From: Shimia sp. R9_2 | GTDB lineage: Bacteria; Pseudomonadota; Alphaproteobacteria; Rhodobacterales; Rhodobacteraceae | DNA length: 64,000 bases | Assembly (NCBI RefSeq): GCF_017743735.1 | Contig: NZ_JAGHRO010000004.1 | Span: 372,001 to 436,000, forward strand | Direction: 5' to 3' | Part shown: piece by piece, positions 1 to 8,936 of the stretch | Numbering within the stretch: the stretch's first letter is position 1 | How the letters are laid out: the number at the start of each line of letters is the position of its first letter | The notes under the pieces: generated by a model | Database searches by the model: none | What the model saw: only the letters and a program-made list of their open reading frames with translations | What the model was told of the DNA's origin: nothing | Position numbers and translations under genes: made by a program

Positions 1-2
1 CG

Positions 3-350
3 GGCACAACCGATCTTGGCGACCTCGCCAAAAGCAGCGAGCTTCCGGCGCGCGGCGTGTTTGGCCATGCCGCCGCCGTCACTGCCCTCAACCCCAAGAG
101 CATCGGCTTCTTCATCGCCTTTGTGCCGCAGTTCATCACGCCGACCGCGCCCATGCTGCCGCAATTCGCCATTCTGATCGTAACTTTTGTCACCCTCGCC
201 GCGCTCAACGCGCTGGCCTATGCGCTTCTGGCAGACAAAATGCGCAGCCGCATTTCGCGCCCCGCCGTGTTACGCACTCTCACCCGCCTGGGTGGGGCAA
301 CCCTCATGGGTATGGGCCTGCTCACGGCCACCTTGAAGCGCGCAAGCTAA
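3..350 (+). CDS. LysE/RhtB-family amino-acid exporter, C-terminal part
   Basis: Only the C-terminal ~115 codons are present; the frame is open from the window edge, so the true start lies upstream. The visible part has an 'ALNPKS' segment leading into a hydrophobic helix, then two further membrane helices, which is the C-terminal half of LysE/RhtB transporters (inner-membrane export of amino acids or homoserine lactones). The substrate cannot be told from this fragment. A hairpin with a T-run just after the stop probably ends the transcript. GTG at 57 is internal, not a start. Confidence 0.8.
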   Translation, partial: GTTDLGDLAKSSELPARGVFGHAAAVTALNPKSIGFFIAFVPQFITPTAPMLPQFAILIVTFVTLAALNALAYALLADKMRSRISRPAVLRTLTRLGGATLMGMGLLTATLKRAS

Positions 351-375
351 AGCACCCGGCAATAACCCCAGACGA

Positions 376-401
376 AGCGCCCCGCCTTAGGCGCTGTTTT
401 T
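376..401 (+). terminator. Rho-independent terminator after the LysE-family gene
   Basis: AGCGCC (376-381) pairs with GGCGCT (390-395) and is followed by GTTTTT. The hairpin lies inside the 3' end of the convergent small gene; that gene's stop codon (387-389) sits in the loop. Confidence 0.7.
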
Positions 402-611
402 CTTGAGAAACTTGCGGATAAACCCGCGGATCTCCCGCGCGGCGCTGGTGTCGAGCTCTTTGCACAGCTCCACGAAGGCGTCGCGCTCTTCTTTATCAAG
501 CCGCAAAATCAGCTGACTGTCCTTCTTGGCTTTGGACTTTTCCTTGGCCTTCGCTTTTGTCTTCTTGCTCGAAGACGCAGCACCTGCCTCTGATGCACCT
601 TGATCTGCCAC
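387..611 (-). CDS. Small Lys/Ala-rich protein with a ribbon-helix-helix-like C-terminus
   Basis: A 74-residue protein. The first ~30 residues are Ala/Ser/Lys-rich and probably disordered. The rest ('SQLILRLDKEERDAFVELCKEL...') has the strand-helix-helix pattern of small RHH/CopG-like DNA-binding proteins. The start is GTG at 611. AT-rich palindromes lie just upstream at 652-671. Inferred role: a small DNA-binding regulator, possibly autoregulating. The name is from pattern only; I cannot assign a family with certainty. Confidence 0.65.
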   Translation of the reverse strand: MADQGASEAGAASSSKKTKAKAKEKSKAKKDSQLILRLDKEERDAFVELCKELDTSAAREIRGFIRKFLKKNSA

Positions 612-651
612 CTTAACCCCCTGGTAAGGAATACCTTGATATCCTGAGAAG

Positions 652-671
652 CGTATATACGTTAAATATAC
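652..671. promoter_or_regulatory. AT-rich palindrome between divergent small genes
   Basis: CGTATATACG (652-661) is a perfect 10-bp palindrome, and GTATAT (653-658) is mirrored by ATATAC (666-671). It is the only AT-rich patch nearby and lies between the GTG start of the RHH-like gene and the 42-codon ORF, so it could be promoter or operator DNA. Confidence 0.4.
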
Positions 672-721
672 ATAGTCCAGAAAATTCTAAAAAGCAGAAG
701 CAGTTAACGAAAGGACATGCG

Positions 722-850
722 ATGAATCTCTACACCGCCAAAACTCTGTTGGTGAATGATCGCTTGGATTGGCACAAACCGCACGCCCGCTGGCTCACCA
801 ACGCCATGTACCGCCTGCGCCGCTACAAAGGCTCGGCAAAACGTCAGTAA
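722..850 (+). CDS. Possible 42-residue basic small protein upstream of apt
   Basis: ATG at 722 follows an AAAGGA Shine-Dalgarno-like stretch (709-714) and opens a 42-codon frame ending at TAA 848-850. The peptide begins MNLYTAKTLL and is Arg/Lys/Trp-rich towards its end, with no hydrophobic membrane segment. It is 72 nt upstream of apt on the same strand, so it could be a leader or a real small protein. I do not recognise a family. The good ribosome binding site is the main support. Confidence 0.5.
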   Translation: MNLYTAKTLLVNDRLDWHKPHARWLTNAMYRLRRYKGSAKRQ

Positions 851-922
851 CCTCCTCTTGCGAAATCTTGCGGTATTGGGCAGATGTGAGCCGTCACATA
901 AGCACCATTTTTGAGGGACCTC

Positions 923-1462
923 ATGCCCAAAGCCGCCAATGTCAAAGACTACATCCGCACCATCGTGGACTTCCCCCATGAGGGCATCATGTTCCGCGAT
1001 GTCACCACGCTGTTTGCCGACCCGCGCGGCTTTCGCATGGCGATTGACCAGATGCTGCACCCCTATGCGGGCACGCGCATCGACAAGGTGGTCGGGCTTG
1101 AAGCCCGCGGCTTCATCCTCGGTGGCGCGATTGCCCACCAGCTGAGCGTCGGCTTTGTGCCGATCCGCAAAAAAGGCAAGCTGCCCGGCACCACCATCTC
1201 TCAGGATTACAAACTGGAATACGGCGAAGCGATCGTGGAAATCCACGATGACGCCATCCAGCCAGGTGAAAAGGTTCTGGTGGTGGACGATCTGCTGGCC
1301 ACCGGCGGCACCGCTGAGGCAGGCATCAAGCTGATCGAGCGTCTGGGCGGCGAAATCATCAGCTGCTCTTTCATCATCGACCTGCCCGAACTCGGCGGCC
1401 GCGAAAAGCTCGAAGCCATGGGCATGGATGTCTCCGTGCTTTGCGAGTTTGAAGGCCTCTGA
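923..1462 (+). CDS. apt: Adenine phosphoribosyltransferase
   Basis: A 179-residue type I phosphoribosyltransferase that salvages adenine with PRPP to give AMP in the cytoplasm. '[16 protein letters not shown]' near the N-terminus and the PRPP loop '[14 protein letters not shown]' are diagnostic. ATG at 923 is chosen because it gives the usual Apt N-terminus and length; a TTG at 911 in the same frame would add four residues. The gene is convergent with the FAD oxidoreductase; hairpins and a repeat element fill the space between them. Confidence 0.95.
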   Translation: MPKAANVKDYIRTIVDFPHEGIMFRDVTTLFADPRGFRMAIDQMLHPYAGTRIDKVVGLEARGFILGGAIAHQLSVGFVPIRKKGKLPGTTISQDYKLEYGEAIVEIHDDAIQPGEKVLVVDDLLATGGTAEAGIKLIERLGGEIISCSFIIDLPELGGREKLEAMGMDVSVLCEFEGL

Positions 1463-1504
1463 GCCCACCCAAAACGGATAGGCGGCGCGCCCTTACGTAA
1501 AGTG

Positions 1505-1538
1505 AGGGGCGCTGCCCCTGACACATCTGCGATGTGTC
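1505..1538. repeat. Two tandem hairpins next to repeat-family-1 copy A
   Basis: AGGGGC-GCT-GCCCCT (1505-1519) and GACACATC-TGC-GATGTGTC (1520-1538) are perfect stems with three-base loops between convergent apt and the FAD oxidoreductase. There is no T-run. The AGGGGC/GCCCCT stem recurs beside copy E at 29511-29525. Confidence 0.6.
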
Positions 1539-1540
1539 TA

Positions 1541-1565
1541 CCCCGGGATATTTGGGGCAAGAGGA
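1541..1565 (-). repeat. Interspersed repeat family 1, copy A (CAAATATCCCGGGG core)
   Basis: On the minus strand this 25-bp stretch reads TCCTCTTGCC then CCAAATATCCCGGGG. Related copies lie at 17913-17938, 29462-29486, 37801-37825 and 53108-53132, all intergenic and all followed by a hairpin on the core's 3' side. Function unknown. Confidence 0.65.
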
Positions 1566-1578
1566 AACCTGGCGCGCC

Positions 1579-2982
1579 CTAAAGCACCGCGCCGGGGTTC
1601 ATGATCCCGGCCGGATCCAGCGCCGCCTTGATGGCACGCATCGCCGCCAGTCGCGCGGGATCACCGTATTTCTGCAAGGCCGCGACTTTCATCCGCCCTA
1701 CCCCGTGCTCCGCGCTGAACGAGCCGCCATAGCTGTGCACGAGGTCATAGACCGCCTCACTCACGCTGTGGCGAATGTTGTCATAGTCATGCCGGTTGCC
1801 ACCTTTGGGTGGAAAGACATTGTAGTGCAAATTGCCGTCACCCAGATGGCCAAAACAGTTGATCCGGAATGGGCCAAAACTCTCAACCTTGGCATTCGCC
1901 TCCACAATGAAATCCGGCAAGGCGCTCAGCGGCAGCGAAATGTCATGGCTCGCCACTGAGCCGATCTTCTTGTTGGCAATCGGGATATGCTCCCGCAGGC
2001 TCCAGAATTCTGCGCGCTGCGTTTCGCTTTGCGCGATCAGCCCATCGCGCACCAGCCCCGCTTCCAGTGCTGCCACAAACAACGCCTCCAGCGCCGCATC
2101 CGCGCCGTTTTGCAGGCCCAGCTCGATCAGCACAGACCACGCGGGCGGCGTCTCAAACGGCAGGCGCACATCCGGCAAGGTCTCCGCCACAAAATGCATC
2201 CCCTGAGCGCTCAGCAACTCAAAGGCGCTCACGCCTTCGCCAACCTGATCACGCGCCAAAGCGAGCAGTCGCAGCGCCGCTTCCGGATCTCTGACCTGCA
2301 AGATCGCCGTGCCAACCGAACGTGGTCGCGGAAAAAGCTTCAGCGCCGCGCCGGTGATCACCCCCAAGGTGCCTTCTGCCCCCACCAGCAGATTGCGCAG
2401 GTCATAGCCCGTGTTGTCCTTGCGCAGCCGCGTCAGCCCGTTCCAGATCTCGCCATTGGGCAGCACCGCCTCCAGCCCAAGGCAGAGGTCGCGTGTATTG
2501 CCATAGCGCAGCACGTTGAGCCCACCGGCGTTGGTCGAGAGATTGCCACCAATCCGGGCGGAGCCTTCAGAGCCCAGCGAGAGCGGAAACAGCCGGTCCG
2601 CAGCCTCTGCAGCCTGTTGGATCTCGGCCAGAATGGCACCGCCATCCGCGACCAGCACATTCTCCAACGGATGCACGGCGCGGATGCGTTTCATCCGTTC
2701 AAGCGACAGCACCACCGGTGCCGGTCCCTCGGTTTTGATCTGCCCGCCCACAAGCCCCGTGCCGCCGCCATATGGCACCAGCGGCACCTGCACCGCCGCA
2801 CAGGCTTTCACAATGACGGAGACTTCCTCAGTGCTGCGCGGCAGGGCCAACACACCGCCACCGCCAAAGAACCGCCCCCGCGGCTCTTCCAGATACCGTT
2901 CATCAGGCGCACGCAGGGTGTCTGCAGGCAGCGTGGTGGCGAGACGGTCAGCAAAGGCGGGGGTGGCGGCTTGTAATGTCAT
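1579..2982 (-). CDS. FAD-binding oxidase, D-2-hydroxyacid dehydrogenase type
   Basis: A 467-residue VAO/PCMH-family flavoprotein resembling D-lactate and D-2-hydroxyglutarate dehydrogenases. The FAD-binding domain shows 'YGGGTGLVGG' (71-80) and 'KDNTGYDLRNLLVGAEGTLG' (188-207). The C-terminal FAD-oxidase domain has 'FGHLGDGNLH' (377-386), 'AEHGVGRMK' (424-432) and the family ending 'LDPAGIMNPG'. Expected reaction: oxidation of a D-2-hydroxyacid to the 2-oxoacid with electrons passed to a carrier. The substrate is not determined; no glcE or glcF partner is adjacent. Confidence 0.88.
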   Translation of the reverse strand: MTLQAATPAFADRLATTLPADTLRAPDERYLEEPRGRFFGGGGVLALPRSTEEVSVIVKACAAVQVPLVPYGGGTGLVGGQIKTEGPAPVVLSLERMKRIRAVHPLENVLVADGGAILAEIQQAAEAADRLFPLSLGSEGSARIGGNLSTNAGGLNVLRYGNTRDLCLGLEAVLPNGEIWNGLTRLRKDNTGYDLRNLLVGAEGTLGVITGAALKLFPRPRSVGTAILQVRDPEAALRLLALARDQVGEGVSAFELLSAQGMHFVAETLPDVRLPFETPPAWSVLIELGLQNGADAALEALFVAALEAGLVRDGLIAQSETQRAEFWSLREHIPIANKKIGSVASHDISLPLSALPDFIVEANAKVESFGPFRINCFGHLGDGNLHYNVFPPKGGNRHDYDNIRHSVSEAVYDLVHSYGGSFSAEHGVGRMKVAALQKYGDPARLAAMRAIKAALDPAGIMNPGAVL

Positions 2983-3055
2983 GCCAAAGACTTACGGGAG
3001 CCTGCCTCCCTCGTCCAGAGCACAGCCTGCAAAGAGCGCGCCACCCCGCTTGCCG

Positions 3056-3877
3056 TCACTCCGGGTCCTGCAGAAAGCGGGGCATCAGCACCTTGATGGT
3101 CGGCTGTTTCGGTAAATCTCTCAGGCTCACGGTCAGCGAAGACCCGGCATTGCGCTCAATAAGGTATTCATCTGACATGCCGGTCAAAAACGCTTCCAGC
3201 GTCCAGCTCTCAAACCAATGCATCGGGATCACCACCTGCGCTTTCAGATTGCGCAGCACCCGCATCATGGTCACCACATCAAGGCTCATGCCGCCATCCA
3301 CCGCCGCCATCACCACATCCATCCGCCCAAGGGCCGCGTATTGCGCCGGATTTGGCTCGTGATGCAAATGGCCCAGATGACCAATGCACAGCCCCGCCAC
3401 CTCAAAGACAAAGATCGAATTGCCCTTTTCCTCAATCCCGCCATAGCTGCGAATGTCGGTTGAGACATTGCGCACCAGCATGGAGCCCAGATCAAGGTGG
3501 TGCTCAATGCCCAGCCCATAGTCTCCCCAGCCCGGCAAAACATGCGGGATCGCGGGATCGGGATTGGCGGTCCAATGGGTGCTGTGCGCGTGGTTCATGG
3601 TGACCACATCGGGCACAAAATCCGTGGCGCCCAGAAATCCGGTGTAGTCGGTCACTACGTCAATGCCGTCATGGCTCTGGATCAGGAAAGAGGCGTGGGA
3701 GATATAGCTGATGCGCACCGCATGTTCGGCCACTGGATCGCGAAAGGAAGCTTTGTGCAGATAGGTGATCCCCGGTGCTTCTGCCAAAGCGATGCAATGG
3801 CTTGACCGTCGATCCTGCGCCTCTGCGGCTCCGACCCAAAGCGCCAATGCCGCGCCCAATCCGATGAGAATTCGCAT
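3056..3877 (-). CDS. Exported MBL-fold metallohydrolase-like protein
   Basis: Chosen start ATG 3877 has GGAGG eight bases upstream and gives a clear signal peptide ending near 'GAAEAQ'; a longer frame to 3949 would bury it. The mature protein has metallo-beta-lactamase features: 'MNHAHSTHW', a later 'GHLGHLHHEP', 'DVVMAAVDGG' and 'PMHWF' near the end. The Asp of the canonical HxHxDH motif is replaced by Thr (HAHSTH). It resembles UlaG-type metal-dependent hydrolases. Likely periplasmic; substrate unknown. Its stop is 73 nt upstream of the FAD oxidoreductase start, so the two could be co-transcribed. Confidence 0.75.
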   Translation of the reverse strand: MRILIGLGAALALWVGAAEAQDRRSSHCIALAEAPGITYLHKASFRDPVAEHAVRISYISHASFLIQSHDGIDVVTDYTGFLGATDFVPDVVTMNHAHSTHWTANPDPAIPHVLPGWGDYGLGIEHHLDLGSMLVRNVSTDIRSYGGIEEKGNSIFVFEVAGLCIGHLGHLHHEPNPAQYAALGRMDVVMAAVDGGMSLDVVTMMRVLRNLKAQVVIPMHWFESWTLEAFLTGMSDEYLIERNAGSSLTVSLRDLPKQPTIKVLMPRFLQDPE

Positions 3878-4056
3878 TCTGCCTGCCTCCCTGTGGCTCG
3901 CCATTGAACCGGAGCATAGCAGAAATCGCGCGACCTCGCGCGCCTGCATTTCAGGTTGTCTGAGACACCTTCATTCTGCCTCTAGGTACTTAGCATTTTC
4001 GTGTGGATACACATCGCAGATGTGGCGGGAGCAAAGCCCCAAACGCGCCCAAGCCC

Positions 4057-4647
4057 TCAGACCTGCCCCGCCAGAGTGCGCCCACGGCGGTCATGGCGCA
4101 GCGCGGCGTAAAGCACATGGGTCCGCCAGCGCCCGTTGATCTGCAGATAGCTTTGCGCCACACCTTCGTATTTGAAACCGGATTTCTCCAGCACCCCACG
4201 GCTGGCGACGTTTTCAGGCAGACAGGCGGCTTCGATGCGGCTCAGATCAAGCCGCGTGAACGCGTGATGCACCACCGCCTCAATCGCCTCGCTCATATAG
4301 CCGTTGCGGGCAAAGGCCTGCCCCACCCAATAGCCCAGCGTGCCCGCCTGTGCAGGCCCGCGCCGGATATTGTCGAGCGTGATCGCCCCCACCAGCGTTT
4401 CATCCGCCCGGCGAAAGATAAACAGCGGCACCGCCGTATCGCCGGAGATCGACCGCTGCGCCCAGTAGACCCGATTGGTAAAGCTCTTCCGGCTCAGATG
4501 GGTGCTGGCCCAGACCGGCTCCCATGGAGTGAGGAAGTCCTCACTCTCGCTGCGCAGCGCGGCCCATTCGCGAAAATCCGCATGAATCGGCGGACGCAGG
4601 GTCAGCCGATCGGTCTCGATCCGCACCTTGCGCCGCGTCATCAACAT
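4057..4647 (-). CDS. GNAT-family N-acetyltransferase (RimJ/RimL-like)
   Basis: A 196-residue protein with the RimJ-type start 'IETDRLTLRPP', the strand 'LVGAITLDNI', and a RimJ-like C-terminal stretch 'ENVASRGVLEKSGFKYEG'. It should transfer acetyl from acetyl-CoA to an amino group; the target (ribosomal protein N-terminus or other) is unknown. ATG at 4647 overlaps the upstream peptidase stop as TGATG, which indicates translational coupling; an in-frame ATG at 4641 is the alternative. Confidence 0.85.
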   Translation of the reverse strand: MLMTRRKVRIETDRLTLRPPIHADFREWAALRSESEDFLTPWEPVWASTHLSRKSFTNRVYWAQRSISGDTAVPLFIFRRADETLVGAITLDNIRRGPAQAGTLGYWVGQAFARNGYMSEAIEAVVHHAFTRLDLSRIEAACLPENVASRGVLEKSGFKYEGVAQSYLQINGRWRTHVLYAALRHDRRGRTLAGQV

Positions 4648-5909
4648 CAGGCAGCACGCCTTTCTTCCAGCGCCTCAAGCGCCGGTGCATCGGACACAGG
4701 ACCATAAAGCGCCATGGCGCTGCGGGCCTTGGTGGCCATCTGCTCGGCAAAGGCGCGCACATCCGCGTCGCTCACCGCATCAATCCGCGCTACGGTTTCT
4801 GTCAGCCCCGGGATCTTGCCCCAGATTGCCAGCATCCGCGCCAGACGTTCCGCGCGGCTTGAGGGGCTCTCAAGCCCCATCAGCAGCCCTGCTTTCATCT
4901 GTGTACGTGCGCGCGCGATCTCTTTGGCGGACATGTCCTCCGCCGCGCGCTTCAGCTCATCAATGGTGATCTCGGCCAGCTCCGCAATCTGGCTGCCAGA
5001 GGTGCCCGCATAGATCGTGGTCATGCCAGTGTCCGCATAAGCGCCAGTCTGGGCAAAGATCGAATAACACAGGCCGCGTTTCTCGCGCACCTCTTGGAAC
5101 AGACGGCTCGACATGCCGCCACCAAGCGCCGTGGAATAGATCTGCGCCGTGTAGATATCCGGGCTGCAATAATCCGGGCTTTCAAATCCAATCGCAAAAT
5201 GCGCCTGCTCCAGCGCCTTTTCGGTGCGGTATTCGCCACCGGCAAACTGCGCCGGAACCACCTCAATCGCCGGTCCACGCTCCAGATGGCCAAACATCTC
5301 TTCTGCGAGGCGCACGATTTCTTCGTGGTCTACCCCGCCCGCTGCCGCAAGGATCATGCGTTCGGGCCGGTAGTGCTCTGCCACAAACCCTGCGAGGTCT
5401 TCGCGGCCAAAACGGCGCACGTGGTCGCCTTCGCCCAGAATGGTGCGGCCAATCGGCTGATCCGGATATGCGCGCTCCTGTAGCCAGTCAAAGACCACAT
5501 CATCCGGCGTATCAAGCGCCTGACCGATCTCCTGCAGGATCACACCGCGCTCCACCTCGATCTCATTGGGATCAAAGATCGGGTTCAGCACAATGTCGCC
5601 CACCACATCCATGGCCAGCGCCACATCGTCTTTCAGAACGCGGGCGTAATAGGCCGTGACCTCACGGCTGGTGTAGGCGTTGATATAGCCGCCCACATCC
5701 TCGATCGTCTCCGCGATCTCCAGCGCATTGCGCCGCTTGGTGCCTTTAAACGCCATATGCTCCAGAAAATGGGCAATGCCGTTTTGCGGCGCGCGCTCAT
5801 GGCGCCCGCCTGCGCTCACCCAGATGCCAATCGAGGCGCTTTCCAGCCCCGGCATGTGTTCTGTTGCGATGCGAAACCCGTTGGAAAGGGTGTGAAGTTG
5901 AACTGTCAA
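4647..5909 (-). CDS. M16-family zinc peptidase (insulinase/processing-peptidase type)
   Basis: 420 residues with the inverted zinc motif HFLEH (47-51) and the downstream ligand Glu at 'GVILQE' (127), as in bacterial homologues of mitochondrial processing peptidase beta. The C-terminal half is the non-catalytic M16 domain. It is a cytoplasmic or periplasmic peptidase of unknown substrate; no convincing signal peptide is visible. The start overlaps the thrC stop by 4 nt. The thrC-M16 order is a familiar one in Rhodobacterales. Confidence 0.92.
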   Translation of the reverse strand: MTVQLHTLSNGFRIATEHMPGLESASIGIWVSAGGRHERAPQNGIAHFLEHMAFKGTKRRNALEIAETIEDVGGYINAYTSREVTAYYARVLKDDVALAMDVVGDIVLNPIFDPNEIEVERGVILQEIGQALDTPDDVVFDWLQERAYPDQPIGRTILGEGDHVRRFGREDLAGFVAEHYRPERMILAAAGGVDHEEIVRLAEEMFGHLERGPAIEVVPAQFAGGEYRTEKALEQAHFAIGFESPDYCSPDIYTAQIYSTALGGGMSSRLFQEVREKRGLCYSIFAQTGAYADTGMTTIYAGTSGSQIAELAEITIDELKRAAEDMSAKEIARARTQMKAGLLMGLESPSSRAERLARMLAIWGKIPGLTETVARIDAVSDADVRAFAEQMATKARSAMALYGPVSDAPALEALEERRAA

Positions 5910-7294
5910 CGTTGTGCAATCCGTTCCTGTACCAGCGCTTCCAGCGCCTTGAGATCATTTGGAACGCGGGTCACGCGCTCCTCTTTGTCCATCATATCCG
6001 CCATATGTGGCGGAAGTGCGGGCCGTGCCCCCATCGCCACTTCCACCGCATCCGGGAATTTTGCCGGATGGGCCGTGGCCAGCGTGACCATGGGGGTTTC
6101 GCCCAGATAGGCATTCGCAACCTTCACGCCAACCGCAGAATGCGGACAGAGCACCTCACCACAGGCGCCAAAGGCCCCGGTGATGGTCGCGTTGGTCTCC
6201 TCTTCAGAGGCACGGCCACTGTCAAAGTTCTCGCGCAGCGCTTCCATCGCGCCCTGGCTGATCGCGAAGGAGCCGTCTTTCAGCTCTTCCATCAGCTGCG
6301 CCACGGCACCGCCATCACGGCCATAGGCATCAAACAGCGCGCGCTCAAAGTTGGAGCTCACCTGAATATCCATAGAGGGGCTGATCGACGGGGTCACACC
6401 CTCTTTGGTATAGGCCCCGCTTTCCATGGTGCGGTGCAGAATGTCGTTCTGGTTGGTCGCAATCACCAGCCGGTCAATCGGCAGGCCCATCTTCTTGGCG
6501 ATATAGCCTGCAAAGATGTCCCCAAAGTTGCCGGTCGGCACGGTGAAGCTCACCTTGCGGTGCGGCGCGCCAAGGCTCACAGCAGAAGTGAAGTAATATA
6601 CCACCTGCGCCAGCACCCGCGCCCAGTTGATCGAGTTCACACCGGCCAGCTTCACACCGTCGCGGAACTCAAAATCGTTGAACATGTCTTTCAGGCGCGC
6701 CTGACAATCGTCAAAGTCACCATCGAGCGCCAGGGCGTGCACATTGCTGTCTTCAGGCGTGGTCATCTGCTTGCGCTGAATGTCAGACACACGGCCATGC
6801 GGGAACAGGATGAACACATCCACATTGTCCAGTCCCCGGAAGGCCTCAATCGCGGCAGAGCCGGTGTCGCCAGAGGTCGCGCCCACGATGGTCACACGCT
6901 CATTGCGGCGCGCCAGCGAGAATTGAAACAGCTGCCCAATCAGCTGCATGGCGAAGTCTTTGAACGCCAGTGTCGGGCCGTGAAACAGCTCCATCAGGAA
7001 GTGGTTGGGGGCCAGCTGCACCAGCGGCGCGCGCGCTTCATGGCGGAAGTTGGCATAGGCCCGCGCGATGATGCCTTTGAACTCTTCATCGGTGAAGGCA
7101 TCACCCACAAAGGGGCGCATCACGGTGAAAGCCACCTCTTCGTAAGTCTTCCCGGCCATGGCCGCGATCTCTTCCGCGCTCAGCGTCGGGATGGTCTCAG
7201 GCACATAGAGCCCGCCATCACGCGCGAGACCGGTCAGCATCGCCTCCTCAAAGCTCAGCTCCGGGGCGTTTCCGCGGGTCGAAATGTATTTCAC
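5906..7294 (-). CDS. thrC: Threonine synthase
   Basis: 462 residues; converts O-phosphohomoserine to threonine with pyridoxal phosphate. The N-terminus 'MKYISTRGNAPELSFEEAML' and the PLP-lysine context 'PTLAFKDFAMQ' (Lys112) are typical of the long proteobacterial ThrC, as is 'GATSGDTGSAAIEA'. It is linked by 4-nt overlaps to the SURF1 gene upstream and the M16 peptidase downstream, so it is co-translated with oxidase assembly genes despite its unrelated role. Confidence 0.97.
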   Translation of the reverse strand: MKYISTRGNAPELSFEEAMLTGLARDGGLYVPETIPTLSAEEIAAMAGKTYEEVAFTVMRPFVGDAFTDEEFKGIIARAYANFRHEARAPLVQLAPNHFLMELFHGPTLAFKDFAMQLIGQLFQFSLARRNERVTIVGATSGDTGSAAIEAFRGLDNVDVFILFPHGRVSDIQRKQMTTPEDSNVHALALDGDFDDCQARLKDMFNDFEFRDGVKLAGVNSINWARVLAQVVYYFTSAVSLGAPHRKVSFTVPTGNFGDIFAGYIAKKMGLPIDRLVIATNQNDILHRTMESGAYTKEGVTPSISPSMDIQVSSNFERALFDAYGRDGGAVAQLMEELKDGSFAISQGAMEALRENFDSGRASEEETNATITGAFGACGEVLCPHSAVGVKVANAYLGETPMVTLATAHPAKFPDAVEVAMGARPALPPHMADMMDKEERVTRVPNDLKALEALVQERIAQR

Positions 7295-7977
7295 GTCTCT
7301 TCAGCCTTTTTGGTTTTGCGCATCCGGCGCAGGTAATACAGCGTCATCGCCACCCAGACAATCGCCAGTCCGAACCATGTGATGACATATTCAAGGTGAT
7401 TGTTGGGAATGGCAGCGCCATCCACCGGCAGCGGCGTGACTTTGGGCGCATTTTCGCTGATCTCGCGCACCACAACCAGCACCGGTTCTGCATCCAGCGC
7501 TGCCGCCATCTCTGCCACATCTCGGGCAAACCAGATGTTTACCGCCTGATCATTTTCAGGGGTGAAGCTGTCCCGCTCATCCGGCCAGTGCAGGTTGCCG
7601 GTGATCTCTGCATCAAAGGACGGCCGCGCCATCTCTTTGTTTTCCGCCTTCACCCAGCCGCGATCCACCATGATCCGGCGACCATCGGCGGTCTCAAAGG
7701 CGCTGACAATCCGGTAAACCGCCCCCACTTCACGGGTGCTGGCAAGCAGGTGGATTTCATCCGCCGTGACCCTGCCCTGCACGGCAACCGGCAGATAGCG
7801 GTCCTGCTCGGGATCCACAGCCTCTGGCAAAGCCACCGGCGCGCTTGCAATCCGCGCCGCGATGTCGGCCAGAACCCCCTCTTTCCACGTCAGCCGTTGC
7901 AACTGCCAAGTGCCCAGCGACACCAGCACAACCGTGCCCAAGATGCCAAAGAACAGCGGCAGGATCAGACGGCGCAA
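7291..7977 (-). CDS. SURF1-family cytochrome oxidase assembly protein
   Basis: An inner-membrane protein with one N-terminal and one C-terminal helix around a periplasmic domain; 'VSLGTWQLQRLTWKE' and the C-terminal 'NNHLEYVITWFGLAIVW' are SURF1 signatures. SURF1 helps deliver or insert haem a in subunit I. Start uncertain: the frame extends to GTG 8016, but TTG 7977 has AAAGGA eight bases upstream and gives the compact MRRLILP start (228 residues), so I prefer it. It follows ctaE in the cox cluster. Confidence 0.85.
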   Translation of the reverse strand: MRRLILPLFFGILGTVVLVSLGTWQLQRLTWKEGVLADIAARIASAPVALPEAVDPEQDRYLPVAVQGRVTADEIHLLASTREVGAVYRIVSAFETADGRRIMVDRGWVKAENKEMARPSFDAEITGNLHWPDERDSFTPENDQAVNIWFARDVAEMAAALDAEPVLVVVREISENAPKVTPLPVDGAAIPNNHLEYVITWFGLAIVWVAMTLYYLRRMRKTKKAEET

Positions 7978-8087
7978 AGAGGTGGTCCTTTCAAAGAAAA
8001 ATCGCGGCAGGAACACCCACCGCGATTTGCTTTAATCTCATCCGCGCTACAGGATCAACCTTTTGTGGCGCGGTATACCGGAGCGGC

Positions 8088-8888
8088 TTACTGGCCCCAG
8101 ATGTAGACGGCTGCGAAAAGGAACAGCCAGACCACATCCACAAAGTGCCAGTACCAGGCTGCGGCCTCGAAACCGACGTGCTTTTCCTTGGTGAAATGGC
8201 CCGCGTTCAGACGCAGCAGGCAGACCAGCAGGAAGATGGTGCCGATAACCACGTGGAAGCCGTGGAAACCGGTCGCCATGAAGAAGGTCGCGCCATAGAT
8301 GTTGCCGGCAAAGCCGAAGGCCGCGTGGCTGTACTCATAAGCCTGAAACACGGTGAAGATCGCGCCCAGTGCCACTGCGATGATCAGGCCCCACTTCATG
8401 TCCTCACGGTTGTCTTCATGCGCCAGCGCGTGGTGCGCCCAGGTGGCGGCACAGCCGGAACACAGCAGGATCAGCGTGTTGATCAGCGGCAGGTGCCACG
8501 GGTCAAAAGTCTCGATGCCCGCAGGTGGCCACACGCCATCCACAGCAGGGCTTTCCGGCCCCATCGGGTACATCGCATGTTTGAAGAAGGTCCAGAACCA
8601 AGCGGCAAAGAACATCACTTCAGACATGATAAACAGGATAAAGCCGTAGCGCAGACCAATCTGCACAACCGGTGTGTGATCGCCAACTTTGCTTTCCGCA
8701 ACCACATCGGCCCACCAGCCAAACATGACGTAAAGCACGGCCACCAGACCGATCAGGAACACCCAAGGGCCGCTGTCATGCATCCAGAGCACAGCCCCAA
8801 AAAGCATGAAGAAGCCGCCCACAGAGCCCAGGAATGGCCACCAGGAGGGGGCCAGAATGTGATAATCGTGATTTTTAGCGTGCGCCAT
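8088..8888 (-). CDS. ctaE: Cytochrome c oxidase subunit III
   Basis: 266 residues with seven predicted membrane helices. The N-terminus '[15 protein letters not shown]', the '[14 protein letters not shown]' segment and the ending '[24 protein letters not shown]' are the classic subunit III pattern of aa3-type oxidases. It supports the catalytic core of the terminal oxidase in the inner membrane. It is the last structural subunit in the ctaC-ctaB-orf-ctaG-ctaE order; the subunit I gene is not in this window. Confidence 0.97.
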   Translation of the reverse strand: MAHAKNHDYHILAPSWWPFLGSVGGFFMLFGAVLWMHDSGPWVFLIGLVAVLYVMFGWWADVVAESKVGDHTPVVQIGLRYGFILFIMSEVMFFAAWFWTFFKHAMYPMGPESPAVDGVWPPAGIETFDPWHLPLINTLILLCSGCAATWAHHALAHEDNREDMKWGLIIAVALGAIFTVFQAYEYSHAAFGFAGNIYGATFFMATGFHGFHVVIGTIFLLVCLLRLNAGHFTKEKHVGFEAAAWYWHFVDVVWLFLFAAVYIWGQ

Positions 8889-8936
8889 AATAGTTATTCC
8901 CTCGTTGGCCGGCTTGCTTTCTTGTCGATTTGCCCG

